From Balanoglossus misakiensis (taxonomy: Eukaryota > Hemichordata), in NCBI GenBank assembly GCA_040954595.2, contig CM082588.2:3038001-3102000 (forward strand): DNA of 64,000 nucleotides, in the 5' to 3' direction. The position numbers and the translations under genes are program-made. The notes below the pieces were generated by a model. It did not search any database. It was given only the letters and a program-made list of their open reading frames with translations, and was not told where the DNA came from. Below, piece by piece: positions 21,501-36,500 of this stretch. The stretch's first letter is position 1. Each line of letters opens with the position of its first letter.

Positions 21501-24500
21501 TATTTCAAAGACATGAATGCTGATCCTTATCAGGTTCCTTCGAAGTTGTGAAAAGATCAAAGGAGGAAAACAATAATTCATTCTGGGTTGAGATTGTAAA
21601 CTCTTAAGTAAACCTGCTGACAAATTGTTACCGGGCTACGCCCACCCGTAATCCATCAATCAAACTATTAAATGCAGTGTTTCCTGAAACAGAAAGGGGG
21701 GATTTTATAGTTGCCATTTGTACATATATATACATGTACACTTTTTTCAGTGGCATTTATAAATGTTATTACAAAATGTCCTATTTCATGTGAAATAGAC
21801 AAATGAATAAGTTATTTTGAGGTCAGGGATATTCGGTTTGCCAGAGGACATTGCAGAATGCAGTGACATATTTGTATGATATTCCCCATGGCATACACAA
21901 CTGATCCTGTATTGATGACCTCACATCCATCTCGGCAAAGATACAGACATGTAAAGTGCTTTGAAGCCCCAACAAGCAAGACTTGAATTTTCTGCATAGC
22001 CGGGTCTTGTTACACGGCATCCATGTACAGAGACAAAGTCGTCAATTTTGGGCGGTATTTGAGTTATAGCGACATGAAAAGGTTTGTTTTATGTCATTCT
22101 GATGGTCAATGTATCCTTTGACTGTCTGAATCCGGCTTGGAAGAAAACATCCGAATGATGTCATGGGTCACCGGGAGGTCAGTGTACAAAGAGTCACCAA
22201 ATACCGGATTTGATATCTGGGTATATTGTATAGCAAGGTATTGTCAGAGACATGAAGAGTCACGGCAGTGCCAAAGCCTGAATTGAATGTAATTTTAAAA
22301 TAAGCGAATAAAATGTTTTCCTCATTGACAGAACAATGAATAAATTGGTAATGCTTCAGTAATTGAAGGTGATTTCAGAAAAATGGGGGTCTTACTGACA
22401 TTTGCAGATTCCAGGGGTAATATCGGTAGATGTATGGTTTGTGAAGAATACCCAAAAAGCTGTAAAAAGCAGTTTATTGACCTGGTAGTTATTGGATCAG
22501 CTGCACCAATATTGTGAAAGAAATCTCTTTACCTAACTTGGTTACGTTGGCTCACTTAATGCAAGTAATTGCAATTGCTGTATCAGAAAAATCAATAACG
22601 CATTTGAGTCATTCCACTAGGACGATAAAAATGCGTAGTTGTAGTCTCACCAGTGTCGTGGTATCTTTTGAGTTACTTTGATCTTAACATGCTGTTTAGT
22701 GTGTTGCTTTCAGCATGCGAACGTAGGTTGCATACTGTGAAATGGCGCGTGGTGCTGTTTTTCGAAAACACGACAAGGTCAATCAGTGTTACATATCTGA
22801 GGGTAACTTGTCAGCTCGATGGACAACCAGAGTGTGTCCTGCATTTTCGACATTCCATGATTTAATTCCAGGTGGAGTCGGGGAAATACAAGTACCTATG
22901 ATTCCAATTCCAAGTGTTATCGATAAAGGTCGTTTGGGGGCAGGAAGCCCCCCAAAAGCAAGAAATAGACTGGGTGTTGGTATATTGCACACCATGGAAT
23001 GTGAAAAGCACCTGGCAAGGGTTTTTTTTATCTCAGTGAGAATCACCTGGCAAGTGGGTGCTATCTGTACAGACTGCTGATTGATATCAAGCCAGTAGTG
23101 GTAATAGAATTTGATATGCTGTTAGTGCAGACAGACATTTAGCAAGGAAGTCAAAACAAACTGTTTTGGAAATAATGGCTGATCTGAGGTAATAATACTT
23201 TAAGTGCACACTACAGCAGAGAAAATGATTGTACGCGTTTCGAGAAATAAACAGCACACCCTTGTATCAACTCCTTGTCAAATTTGATCTCCTGATATAA
23301 TCTACCATGACCGTCAGATTGAAACGAGAAAAATATCTTGGATGTCTTCCGTGACTCAGATGGCAATCACCCTTTCAAGTTTTACTTCTCAACTCAGTGA
23401 TAATAAATCACAGGCAAATGTTGTCGTCATTGATGCGTTGCGTGATATCAGATGCAAAATCGGCCACTGCAGGCCTCCCTCATCCCTGCTTTATTAAACC
23501 CAGAATTCAATCAGAAGTCTGGCTCTTTGCCTCCTACTCCATCTTATGATTCATCAGACACATTAAACTGGGTGAGATATGTCTATTCAAACGGCAGATA
23601 CTTGGTTTTTAGAGGAATCATTTTACAGAGAGAAGGTTCATCCTGAATAACCCCAGCACCCTATACTTTGTCAACATGATTCTTCCAACTATTGATGGGA
23701 ATTGGCCATAATAACAGACCGGTGTATGCAAACAAAGAGTGGTCATGCAGTGCGGATCAGAATACTGCAATTACTAGCACTGATGTGGTTGTGACTCAAC
23801 TAGCTATTAGCCTGTCCTGATAACATACAGTCAATCTCAGAATAAGAACAGATATTTTACGAAAACAACTCCCCTGTCAGTTGCATATGGACCGTTCTCC
23901 AAGTCGACAAATCCTTCAGTACTTCTTGAGGCCAATTACAATAAACCTAAAGGGCCTTTAAATATGCTGAGTACTGTATATCTTTCACAACTGTATTTGC
24001 TGTGTACAGTTTGGTTACCTTAGCAACAGAAAATATAAATAACTTGGAAATAGATGTATCTGGCATACAGGTCTATAGTTCTTGAGTGTTGCCTGGTTAG
24101 TGTGAATATCAGAATGCCGATGATGTGGGATTTAGTTGGCTTTGTACATTACTCAGGAAATCTAATAAGTGTACCTGAAGCATATGCACCAAGCAGCATG
24201 TGGCTTCAGCAATGTTTGCTCAGGTTTGGTTACCCTAGCAACAAGACATTGGGAAAGCTTGTGGAATTGATGTAATCCAGGCACTGAATCCAGGTAATCT
24301 GTGACAACTGTGTCAATCCAGCAGTTTAATATCTGTGTCAACAGGCATATTAAGTAGGACCATTGGCAAGAGAAAAAAAATAATGTTCCTATAACAACAT
24401 GCAATGTACATGTTCATGTGCCTTAATTTGATCAGTTGTTGCTATGGTAGCGAGGCCTTTCTGTTCTACTTGTAATAAGGCGTCTCCTGTTCTTCTTGAT

Positions 24501-27500
24501 CAGTGGCACATTGGTGATGACAGGTAACATATGAAAATAAATTGTATTTCATGTATCAGAATGTCGAAATAAATTGGTGATTGCATTAATGCCAGGGGAG
24601 AGTTCAGAATGATGGCCTCAGTATCTTTTACATTGTATCCCTGTAAAATAATGATAAAAATTCAAATAGCATCTTATAAAATACATATTGCGTACAGAAC
24701 TAAATGAGTGAAAATTTGGACTGAATAGATTGGAATATTAAAAAATGGAATGTAAACAAATGTATTATAACCACGGCTTCCTTTGTGGGTATGTGGCCAC
24801 GCACCGTTGATAATATACATGTATGTGTTTCGAGTGCTGTACTTGATTTGGTGTGGCGTACAGCCTGACACCATCAGGTAATGGATTGACGTCAATTTGA
24901 GTGTGTCTTCCTTTTACTATAGTATTAGAAAAAAAAATTGATTAACTGTAAAGGAATGGGTTTGTACATGGTTCTGGATGTGATGATGTAACGCAGTGCG
25001 TTCGTGGGTGATGTCATGCATAGCCTAATTGGGGCTTCATTCAGGGTTCACTGGAGTTGATGAGACATTCACGCTTGGTTCTGGTTCAGCTGCTGTTCTA
25101 TTGGTTCAGTTAGTGATGAATAGTGAATGTATGAAGCCATTTTGATGGAAATTAGAATGTATTGATGCAAAATTACATGTGCTTTTTGTGTTTTTCAGAC
25201 GTTGGCGTTTGCCTGTGATGATCAGTGTCGTTGCCATGAAACTATCAAACGTAATTTTTAGAAATGAAATAAGCCCCGATCATGTACGTGTTACACAGTT
25301 GATTCCCGTGGATTGTAACTTTTCTAAGCATCTGTTCCGTTTCTTCAGGCTTGATTCTAATCGATGGAATTGTTTTATGGAAAACATGCCGGAATAGATT
25401 GACGTTTCCTGCGTCATAACTCAGTTAATGGTTAAATTTAGCTTCTGCAGGATTATGAGATGTTATTACAGGAAAACATTGGCACTCAGATGGTAGTGTA
25501 GGTGGCTGACTTTTTCCGCAGGCAGTTTCAGATGTCAGTGTTTACTGCGAGAACTGAAGGTCGGGAGTTTTAAGGAATTCGAAATCTACGTGCGCTGATT
25601 TCGTCATACTGTGCGTAGAGATATGTGAACGTTTGTATTTATGTTGCGTAGTGGTTGGGGAGTTCAGTGTAATGACTTAAATCACAGTCTATTTAAAAGG
25701 GTGGACGTCATCGGATCTGTATCTCTGGCTCTGCGGCTTTCCTGTTTATAAACATCACATTTCACTCGCAATGTTTATTGTGGGGTTGTCGACGTTAGTG
25801 GCAAACTGTTAACTATTACAAGGTACATCATACTCATAGTAAACAATGTGTTGTTGGCTCTCGTCCCAGTCCAATGTAAGTTTGATATCTGAGTTGTTGG
25901 CTGCAAGACTTCACTGCCGCTGACAGGGTAGATGCAATGAAGTTTATTCTCTCCTGGTAACCACAGAGCCAAAGAATGCCAGCTATGTTCTGATTAACAG
26001 GTATACAGTAAACATACCAAGTGCAGGCAAGCCCAACCACAATGGTATTGTCAGCATCAGTTTATATTGGATTCTGTGGTCAGAATAACAACCGGTTAAA
26101 ATTACAACTTCCACCATGACCGCCTCCCATCTCCTGGGGGGAATCGCTAATAAACACTTTATTGGTGAATAATCAAATTAGATTTCATGGGGAAAATGGC
26201 ATTTGCAATTCATCAGGAATGATGTCACACTCCAAGGCAAAGATCCTGGGTTGTCTATATCACTGTGACTTTCTGATATGGTGAAAACCCTTTGTGCCAC
26301 GCGCCTTCATCTAATTTCCCTGAAATCATACGCTCTTGTGTATGTATGTATGTCTATAAATGTACACATGTATGAAGTCTGCTGAAACCTAACCCAAACT
26401 ATTCCATTTCAAGTCAAAATATTTACCCAGGAGGCTCTCCTTTCAAGTTGAACAATGGCTTGAAAGTCAACTTGAATTCACCTCACATGGGAATTGCACA
26501 GCCAATAGCCGAGCCCTGGAAATGCATTTCTGAGAAGGGAAGCCATACATGTAGATTAGGATGAAAGGAGTCGGATGTCAAAAAATGGTCACGTCGAGTT
26601 CAAGTTCAAGGCTGCTAGGTCAGGAAACATCGGACTTGGTATATCATGTGTATAATAATATATATGCCCATGATTTTTTATTACCTCAAGTTCTCTTGTA
26701 GAGATTAAGTATAATATTACAAAAATACTATTTTAATTTTAAAAAATAGCAAATAAAATGTTTTAAACATATATCAGTCTAAAAAGAATATTTTTATTCC
26801 CCTTAGTTCTCTGATAGTGGCTTTCTGACTTTAATAATTCATGTACAATTACATACTACATGTAAGTAGTGTGCGTGTCCTGTAATCAGGCCAGCCCTAC
26901 ATTGGCCTCTGGATCTCGGCAAATCAAATTTAACCTTTGAATGATACAGGGCAGTGATTAAGGCTTCGTGCAAAGAATGTGTTTTGAAGCACTTCCTAAC
27001 GTGTTTAAGTTTACAGATTATTGTGTTTGTCTCAGGCCCAGCAGCAACATTCTAGAGCTCTCAGGGTAATACACAGTGATCACACTCCAAGGAATGTTAA
27101 TATGCTCTCAAAGAATTCAATCACTTAAACACTAGCGTATATATAAGTGGAGAAATGCTTAAACATTTTCAGCCTTTGGCAAAAAATAGAATCAGTCAAA
27201 ATCTGATATTTATTTGATAATAATAGTTTCTTGATTCATATTTTTGTATACATGAAATTACAGCCTGTTTTTAAACCCCTTTATTAAATTCTAATTGGGT
27301 ATGAGTTGAAATATTAAAAAATAAACAGGAATTAAATTGTTCTTATTTGTGTGACAGTGTGGTGCACACTAGCATTCATGATGACTTTCTCTACATAAAA
27401 CCTTGCCCGTCACAGTCAGAGAAAATTGGTGGATTTGGAGTGAATGAATATTTGATGAGAATGTGTCTGTCATTTTGGAATATTAAATCCCTGTATTTGA

Positions 27501-30500
27501 TGGGAGATTTTATTTGAATTGAGCAGCCTTATCAGTGGCAGTAGTTGTGAATCTTGAGATGGGGAAATTACCGAAGGCCACTAGGGACTGTGTGAGTGGA
27601 TTTGTGTGTAAAAAAAGAAGAGTGCATGGAATGAGTTGATCGCAATATACTAGTACTCCATCTGCCAGGTAGCAGAGACTAGAACATATAGACCCTTGTG
27701 AAACAGACATGCGAAACAGACGCACTGACTTGCAAAAGAAATTGGATTAGGATTCAAGCTGTCTATTTCGTGATGCCTGTAGTCTTGAATATCCCCTGGT
27801 AATTTCTGGCCCTGTTAATAATGCAAAATCACTGTCTGGGTGCGGGTGTGCACATTTACATGCACATGGATCTCATGTTATTATCCAAACCAAGTAACAC
27901 ACATGATATAATGGTTGCATTGAATTAGAAATGATAGCAAAATAAGTGATAATTTGTCGCAATGGTACAAATTCTGTTAATTCTGAAGTACTAGTATCTC
28001 AAGGGAAAATTAAGACGTATGTCATTAAAAATTTGTATTCAGTTAAGATTTGTAGCTTAATAAACATAAATTTCAAACTTCAGTAGATCTCGTGATGGTT
28101 CTTATGGTTGCACTTTATTGGAGAGATCATTGCCCTGTTATTTGAAATAGACATGCGTACATTGTTACATGTACTGTGTATTATCCCCAGCAATTTCATT
28201 CATTTGATCCAATTGCATTTTTATGTGGTTCAGCCTGTAAATAGATCATCCTGTAATTTTTATCTTGCGTCATGCTTGCAGCATCAGGTGGATGTATGCC
28301 TATCAACAGTGTCGTCAGCAACTAAGCACTGTCGTCACAACCGGTTCCGTGTAAACAACATGTTGCGTGTGGAGAACTTTATGAGTGAAATGGGCATATG
28401 TCTGGTGAACTAACATTGAACTATGAACCCAAGAATACTGGAAAATAAATTGATATAAGTAATCTTGTTCACACACATACAATATACCCAGGATCTGGCC
28501 ATGGTTGGCTTTGGTGTCCATGTTCCACTGTTCCACGAAGTCTATTAATAGCAGTTCTTGTTTGTTGAGTAAATTATGCCTTTGAGTATTTGATTTACGT
28601 CACGTCCACACAAGCAGGATGAGTAAGCCCTATCGACTAATGATTCAGACTGCATCATGGTGTCAGTAGATATCACTGTATAGTAATGCTTTCGCAGTCA
28701 GTTTTACTGAGTTGTGTGTTGCGCTGTACTGAACTCATTGCGACAATCCCAGTTCGTTAAATCCTCTTTTATGTGGGGGTAGGTTTGTAGTGGAAAAGGA
28801 AATGAGAAGCTTGCAATGGAACACCTGTGTTGATAGATTAGAAGGCCCTCGGCTTTCTGATGTGAACATTTCAATCAAATTTATTCCGAAAATAAATGCA
28901 CTGTGTGGGTGGTACATGTATCATAAGCTTGGGTGTTCCAGACTGCTTCTTAGTTTACTGCGTTGCTTTAGCCATCCATCTACAGCAGAGAAATGGCTCA
29001 GAGCAGACTGGTTTGAAATTTCAATACCGAGCACACCTGCATTCCACTTAGTTAGACAATGGACCCTTTCTATTACTGTGGAGTTTCTTGTCATCTGGTC
29101 AGCCACAAGTATGAGTTTCAGCCAGTGGTCAACTGCTTGTCTGAATCTCTTGGTCAAAAAATATAAAAATAAATCATTAACTGTCAACTCTGAAAGGAAG
29201 AATTGTTAATATTTGTTCTATCGTGTACAAATAAGGTGACATTTATTGTTACAGAAGTTCCATATGGCTGTGACTATTTTTGAATATCAGTAATAATTTA
29301 TAAATGATTAATATAAGTCAAAGGTGACATAGTTGTGAAGGGAAATACGTTAAATGTTATTTTCAAATGGCAGTGTAGTTTATTTTCATGCATAATCCTC
29401 GAACACATAATGCTAGTCCCACCATATTGGCCTTGGTCTGCTATTGGCTCTAGAGGGCGTCTTCAAGTTGAAAATAATACATTACCGTGGTAATATTGTC
29501 ACAAAGCAAACAATTAATTTCCCATTCTCTCCTGTGTCTTCTCAATTAGATTTACTACAGTGCACCAATGAGCAAAATATCAACATTCCACAGCTGGGAG
29601 AGTTACTGATTGAACGGACTAACAACGCAAGTTGGGTGATTGTATTCAAAGCATTAATTACATCCCATCATCTTATGGTATACGGCAATGAAGTAAGTCA
29701 ACTATATTATTTGCTACATACCTTTTGCACTGATCAAATCAATCAGAGTTGTTCTGCATATATTACAAGGAAATATTTCAATAAGATGATTTCTGCACGT
29801 ACTGAATGACGACTTTATTATTAACCATTTTTATGCTTTTCGTCTCAACAGCGATTTTCTCAGTACTTTGCGTCAAGAACCAACTTATTCAATTTATCCA
29901 CTTTCCTGGACAAAAGCGGTACGCAAGGTAGTGTCACTACTGCCATTTCTAATTATTCTGCATGTCTCTATCAGTTTAGTACCCAGAGATGCGTTGTACA
30001 CAGTCCTTCAGGGTTTCTGGTCCCTGTGTCAGATTATAAATATTGATGATTTCTAAAATGTCAACACTGTATCATTATGAGTGAAGTGAGAACATTAGTG
30101 TATATTGTGTTGGGAACCAGGATGAACAACTCATGGTATTGTGGACAAAAGTCACAAAGAACGATGTATTCAGTGATGTTTGGTACAATTACTCGGGGAA
30201 CTCTAGGACTGACTAAACAGCAGTTTCATGCACTTCATTATTATGTACATTGCACAAAACTACACGCAGTTCTCCTCCTCTTTTCCCAGGTTATGATATG
30301 TCAACATTTATTCGTCGTTATTCCAAATATCTTAATGAGAAAGCTTTAGCATACAGAACAGTTGCATTTGATTTCTGTCGAGCAAAGAGAGGGTAAGTTT
30401 GACGCTTTGCATTGGTGACTATTTTGTTGAAGATTGTGAATTGTAGAAAATATTAACCCGAGAAGAAGAGTAGTATCACTAGTATGTTCACTCATGAATT

Positions 30501-33500
30501 TTTGGTTGACTTCTTTTTCTTCTGTTTTTTTCCAGGAAAGATGAGGGAATTCTTAGAACAATGGGCACAGAGAAGGTGGGTAGCTGTACCTTGTATATAT
30601 GTGACATGAATGTTGTCAGGCGCAGTGATTGTGTAGAATCTAATTGCAATAGTGCAATGTAAAATTCTGGGACAACGTTAACTTTCATCTCACTTTGTTT
30701 CCATACACAGCTGTTGAAAACATTACCTGTAATCCAAGGGCAGTTGGATGCTTTGCTAGACTTTGAAGTAAGTACAGGGCCACTGTCAGTGTCAAATTTT
30801 GATATGATATATGTAAGATTTCTGTAACGTCTGTAGTCTGATTGTGATCTGGTAGCTTCTTCTACCATAAACATGCAACTGACAAGATGTTTTTCTCTCT
30901 CTCTCCCACAGTGTAACACAAATGAATTAAGCAATGGTGTGATCAACGGGTGTTTCCTTCTCCTCTTCAAAGATAGCATTAGACTTTTCGCCTGTTACAA
31001 TGATGGCATTATTAATCTACTGGGTAAGTACCTGCCAGAGAAACGAACTGGCAGTTTTGTTCTTAAAGATGTATTTAGTCATTGGTCCCTTACATACATG
31101 GACACTTTTAACCATTGAGTTAAGTGTTCTGACTTTCGTATGTCAACTTCTCTCTCCACAGAAAAATATTTTGACATGAACAAAAAACAGTGCAAAGAAG
31201 GGTTGGACATTTACAGAAAGTTTTTGATCAGAATGGAAAGAATGTCAGAATTCCTCAAAGTCGCTGAGGTAAGTTTTTCTTTTCCACCACCACCATATAC
31301 TCGAGGCAGAAGTGGATGTTTGCAAGTGCACACATCGGAAGGGACCTGTCGGCCATTTTGAATATTTCCCAGCATTCATTGTATGTCAATGATCAGCAGA
31401 ACAGTTGTCAGGGTGCTTTACGTGTGTCAGTGTTAAAACGCATCCTTTCAAGTTCATTAAAAGATCATAAGCACCACAACAGTTTCTCTGTCTCATGTTA
31501 TTATTTTTTCAACATCCAACGTATGATGTTCAACCCATAGTCTTTCACACATACACACACACACTGCTTGGCGCTTAGACTATGCATACATGTATGTTGG
31601 TAGAATATTTTTTTTATTGCCCTGATTGCTAAAATCACAAAATTGTATAAATAAGCTATTTATGATTTTGGAAAGTATAAAGTTTTGCAAACCTAAGTTC
31701 TTTTTTCGAATTGATGAAGTTTAGATTGATATTTCCAGCAAAAATATTACTACAGCTGTGAAAGTGCAGTCTGTTGAAATCAAATTCTTTCTTAAGTGAT
31801 CAATCTGTTCAAATTTTTCTCCAAAATTTTCATGTTTGGCCAAATATGCAGTTGCCGGTAAGTAAGAAATAGGCAGAATTTGTAGTAGCTTGCTGTTAGG
31901 AAAAGAACTTTGCATGCAAATTTTTTTTTAGTCTTTTCTGTTCATGTGTATTACAAACCAAGTGTAAAATTGTAAACTGTATTTGGCCTTTCCCAACCAT
32001 CTGTTGTATTGTGTGAGCAGTTTATTGTGAAATTCTAAATCCACAGGACTTCACTGGAAATTTGTGCCTCCTATTTTCCCTTAGTACGAACCTATACTTC
32101 CAGCAGTGCTTTAGAAATGTGGCAGAATTTGGCCGTTAACAACAGCAATTGTTTTACTTTGATAATTATAAAACAGTGGTACAATACTCATGCCTTCTCT
32201 GGCACGGATGACCCCTGTATAGTATATGCATATTTCATCAAACACATCAAAGTTGATATATAATATCTAGGTCTGAGTCTGGCTGTCTTTTCTTCATAGT
32301 CTCTGTTTGTAAACGAGTTTGTCGTCATCCTCATTCAGACTGTATTTATGTTCCATTTGTTTTGTTGCGCATTTTGTAAACTATGTAGATGTTTACTGAA
32401 TGTTTTGTGTGAAGTCAGATTCTATCTAATCCATTATAACTGTACATATGATAGTTTGAGATTCACTCTGCACCTTGTGTTGAGTATTAAGTCGTTGATT
32501 TACTGATAGTCTTAACACTGTACATGTTTCCCTTTCTTACACACCAGTGGCCCACATAATGTTTTGTGCATAGATAGATGTCACCCTGTATAGAGTAGAG
32601 AACTACATGTACTAACATTCCAGATAGCAGAATCTTTATGTCATGAGTCTCTTTACTTGGTCTTTCTGAGTTTTGTAACTGAGGGAAGTGTGTTTGGAAA
32701 TCATGGAAGTACATGAAATTTCCTTGGGGAACCATGTCAGTTTCTCAAGACATTTTAAGGTGTGACTCGAGTGGATTAAAATCAGCTATTGAGTTAGGGT
32801 CTGTCTTGAACTTTGCTGGGCGTTTGCTGCTTCTTCTGCCTCCCCTGCATCTGACCAACATTAGTCAGGACTACCGACCAGTCAGACGTCACCATTGTCA
32901 GTGGTCATGACAACAATCACCATGGTGACTAAGACACTACATAGAAGGTGCCATACAGGGAATATATTCATGCATTTAGTGTAAAACATGTGTTGGTTAA
33001 TAATAATGACAACTATTTTTGTTCTTTTTTGCTTACAGCAAGTTGGAATAGACAAAGGCGAAATTCCAGATCTTGCAAAGGTTAGTTCATTCATATCTTG
33101 AATCTTATGATATTTTGAGGTATATTTTCAAATATTTTGCATTTCAGTGATCTGCTTGCACATGCGGTGGTGAAAAAGATGTCACCTCTGTAGAAACAGC
33201 AGCATTTTTGAGTGTGTGGGGAATACGGATTGAATGGTAGATGATTCTCACACCAAGGGAGTCAAGCTGATGGTTTTGTGAAAATTTAACGTGGGACACT
33301 AAAATTAGCAAGCAGACTACAGTATGTAGTTAAAATTTAAGAGAGTGTGAATGAAACAGATGTGTTTCTGAGATCAGTGATTCTTTTTTCGTTAGATGAG
33401 TATTTGATATTTGTTACTCTGTGACTACAGGTTATCAAGCCAATACCAGACATGCAACCAGGTGTGAGTGTTTTATTTTATTGGGTTTCTGTCTCGTGAC

Positions 33501-36500
33501 TTGTTATTAGACAACTAGGAAAACTTCACAATTTCAGCATTTCTGTGTTTTGTTGAAAAGTTCTAAAAGGGCGAAAAAACATGCATATTTCATAGTATTG
33601 ACAAAATGGTGAAATTTATTTAAAGTGAGCTGTGTGTCTTGGAAAATATTCTGAAAATGAAAAGAAAAATTGTGAAATTTCCCCCCTGATAAATGCTGTC
33701 TAAAACAAGTGATGATGACACATCATTTTCAGTTCAAATATCACCAGTTTGTGTGGGGCATGTCCACCAACATTAGTAATTTCAAACTCGGTTTTACAAG
33801 CCCATGCATCAATTCAACACATCCTCCTAAGCTCTCACACTTTCAGGTTTCTTCCAATCTTTCATTCTCCTTTTTTTAACAACTGCAAAATTTTCGGGCA
33901 TATGCTGCAAGCTTTTTAAAAAACAAATTACTAACTTCACACCTTGTCTCATGTCTGGTTGGAACTGGTCAAATGTGCATGACTTGGTACAGTTGAGGTA
34001 CTGTCAATATGATAAGTAGATAGGAATAAACATTTGCATAATTAATATGAGTATGATGTCGCAACCAATCATATTATTATTGAATGACAGTGACATGAAT
34101 TGATTTGAATGAATAACGCACTGTATGATATCTCAACCAGTAATGTATGCATTTTAAAAAGTGTAAGTGATATTTAGCATCTGTTCAGTGTGTATTTTTG
34201 GGTGTATGAAGGTAAGTGGATTGGGTGGTTCAGTATCATCAGTATCATTGCTAGTCCAATGAGACTTGGCATGGAAGACCACCTGGTTGGTGAATGAACT
34301 GATAAAAAACTACTGACCAATCAAAGGCATCTTTACAAGATGCTTCACAAGAACTCTCTCATGGCTGTTTTTGCCGACGTAACTTGGAAACTCATTATGC
34401 ATCATGTGCAAAAGCATGTACATGTATTGGATATTGTTCAGTGTCATATACAATTAATAGCTTGCTGTTCACATGATACTGTTGATAAACTTAGCAATTT
34501 GTGAAATGTTTTAAACCATTCTGGAGTATATTGCATGCAGTTTTACCCAAAGTATCACTTCTAATGCAGGTTTAATGGTTAAATATACATAAACAACAAG
34601 TAAACGTTAAAAATGTTTATGTGCAATTATTTTATTGCCTTATAATATTATAAGAAACTCAACTGTATCCATGTCTGACAAATTTGCCAATTGTCCGTCG
34701 ATGAAAGAATTGTATGAAGTGCACATTGTTCATAGTGGTGAAGGGTGTAATGAAAGGTTCATAAGAAGGTATATTGATAAATCAGTAACTTGCTATTTCC
34801 ATGTCTGTCGATGTGTGCTCACTATGTGGCTACAATAACATTGCATCTTTTACTGTGCATCTGTGTGTTGGGGTGGCTTATAATGCTCTTTGCATATGTT
34901 CAAATACTTTTTATCCAGAGCGGGAAATCCTAGGTTTAATCTCAGCTCTGTACATCTGTGTTTTGTGTTGCATCTACTAATGTGGATAGTTGCATCTCTG
35001 CTTTTCATTTTGATATGGTTTGGTCCAAAAGCATAGTTCTCTACGGTAAAGTTGGACCTGTGGATAAGGAACTGGGGATGAAATGGTTAAGGACAGTCAC
35101 AGTTTGAAGGCCAGTCATACTCTTGTTCCAGCAATGGATGTCGATCGTCCCAAGATTGTACAGTGCCAAGAAACATTTTCAAGTAAATCACTCGGGGGGA
35201 AAAAACATTCATTATGTTATCCTTTTCTGTATTTACCTAGGCTCCAAGCAGTTTATTAGATGCACTCGAACAGCATTTAGGATCCCTGGAAGGCAAGAAA
35301 ACACCAGCTACAAGGTACGTATTTTGATGAATCTTTCAAACGGAACAGTGTCTTTGTCTGTAGTTTTATATCACAGTGGTGGTATATTTAGCCAGACATG
35401 ATACTGTTTCGTGACAAAATTCAAAGGCGACATCACTCTAGAGAATTCTACACACTGCACTGTTCATAGAGCAACCTGCAACAGCGTTTCGATGTCCAAG
35501 ACTGAATGTTGGTGGTTTATTTTACAGGAGTGTGAACATATCAATGCAGGTAGCAGCATCACTGACACAAACCAGTAACTCTCTGGCAAGCATTGAAGCA
35601 GAGGAGAAGAGAAAAGCACTGGAAGATGAGAAAGCAAGACTGGCCATGCTCAAGGTATGTTGCAGTAGAACCCCCTGGGATTCCTAGAGTAATGAACCAG
35701 CCCAGCAGTTCCTGGTTTAGGAGTTAGACCATTTCATTGCAACCAGAGTGGGGAGGGTCATCTGTACATTAGGGTTATCTCCCATAGTTGCCCCCCACCC
35801 CACAATAAAAGGACAGAGCTGAAAGATTCTTTTTGTTAAAAATGACTATAAGATATTGCATGTTGTAATCATAACCAATACAGTCACTGGCTGCCTTGCA
35901 ATAGCAGTGTTCTAAATTCCCCCCTGCCTCATTGAGAGAATGTTTCTTAGTGTATGTTACAGCTGTAATCCCAACCTCCCTTCAAGGAACTTGTGTTGTT
36001 TGAACGAAGTGTTTTCTCTATATAGTCGAGAACCCTTCAGTATATAATCTAGAATCTCCTGGTTGCCGTGTATTTTTCCCTGTAAACTAGAGAACCTCTT
36101 AGGATATGCTCTAAAATCTCCTGGTTTCGAGGGACAAAGGTTCATTTAGAAAGTAGACCTTGGTGGAGACAAGTCTTCGTATGGGGCATGATACCTATGA
36201 TTGGGTTGGTAGGAGTAGGTCAAATTTTTGAATGCACAACTATGATTGTTTACAAGACAACCGAGGGTAATAAGACTCTATATGCCCTGGATTCGCCGGA
36301 AGATGTGCCCCTGACTAGCCCAGCAGAGTTTGACACTTTTGACTCCCCCCTGGCTAGCCCAGTCGAGTTTGCGACTTTTGATGCCATCTATCTCAACATT
36401 CAGGTACCACGCATAAGTTTTATGAAACTACACTTGCAGTAGAACATGAGTGGTAGTGGGTGTTTTTAGATGCTAGATTTACACTATGATGAGTATAGGT

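Larger units (their letters stand above)
18670..29549 (+). other. First intron of PICALM, 10.9 kb
   Basis: It runs from donor GAT|T|GTAAGT to acceptor CTCAATTAG|AT. The ORFs inside are short, AT-rich and lack recognisable domains or paired splice sites, so I see no nested gene. Three X-box-like motifs lie at 24014-24451, a G/C hairpin at 22933-22956, and acatgtac-type words are scattered through it. Confidence 0.75.
31269..35240 (+). other. PICALM introns flanking exon 33039-33080
   Basis: Apart from the conserved exon at 33039-33080, this 4 kb contains a candidate 33-base exon (33431-33463), a CA repeat near 31551 and a degenerate repeat copy (35005-35090). Nothing else was identified. Confidence 0.6.

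Noticed and set aside
22742-23080. Overlapping ORFs on both strands in PICALM intron 1
   Set aside because: They are mirror shadows over a slightly GC-richer patch with a hairpin, and neither resembles a known protein.
28790-29209. Plus-strand ORF of 139 codons in PICALM intron 1
   Set aside because: No recognisable domain, no sensible codon bias and no flanking splice or poly(A) pattern of its own. Best read as a chance ORF in a long intron.
30488-30979. Minus-strand ORF of 163 codons
   Set aside because: It is antisense to PICALM exons 30536-31023, whose sense translation is clearly conserved.
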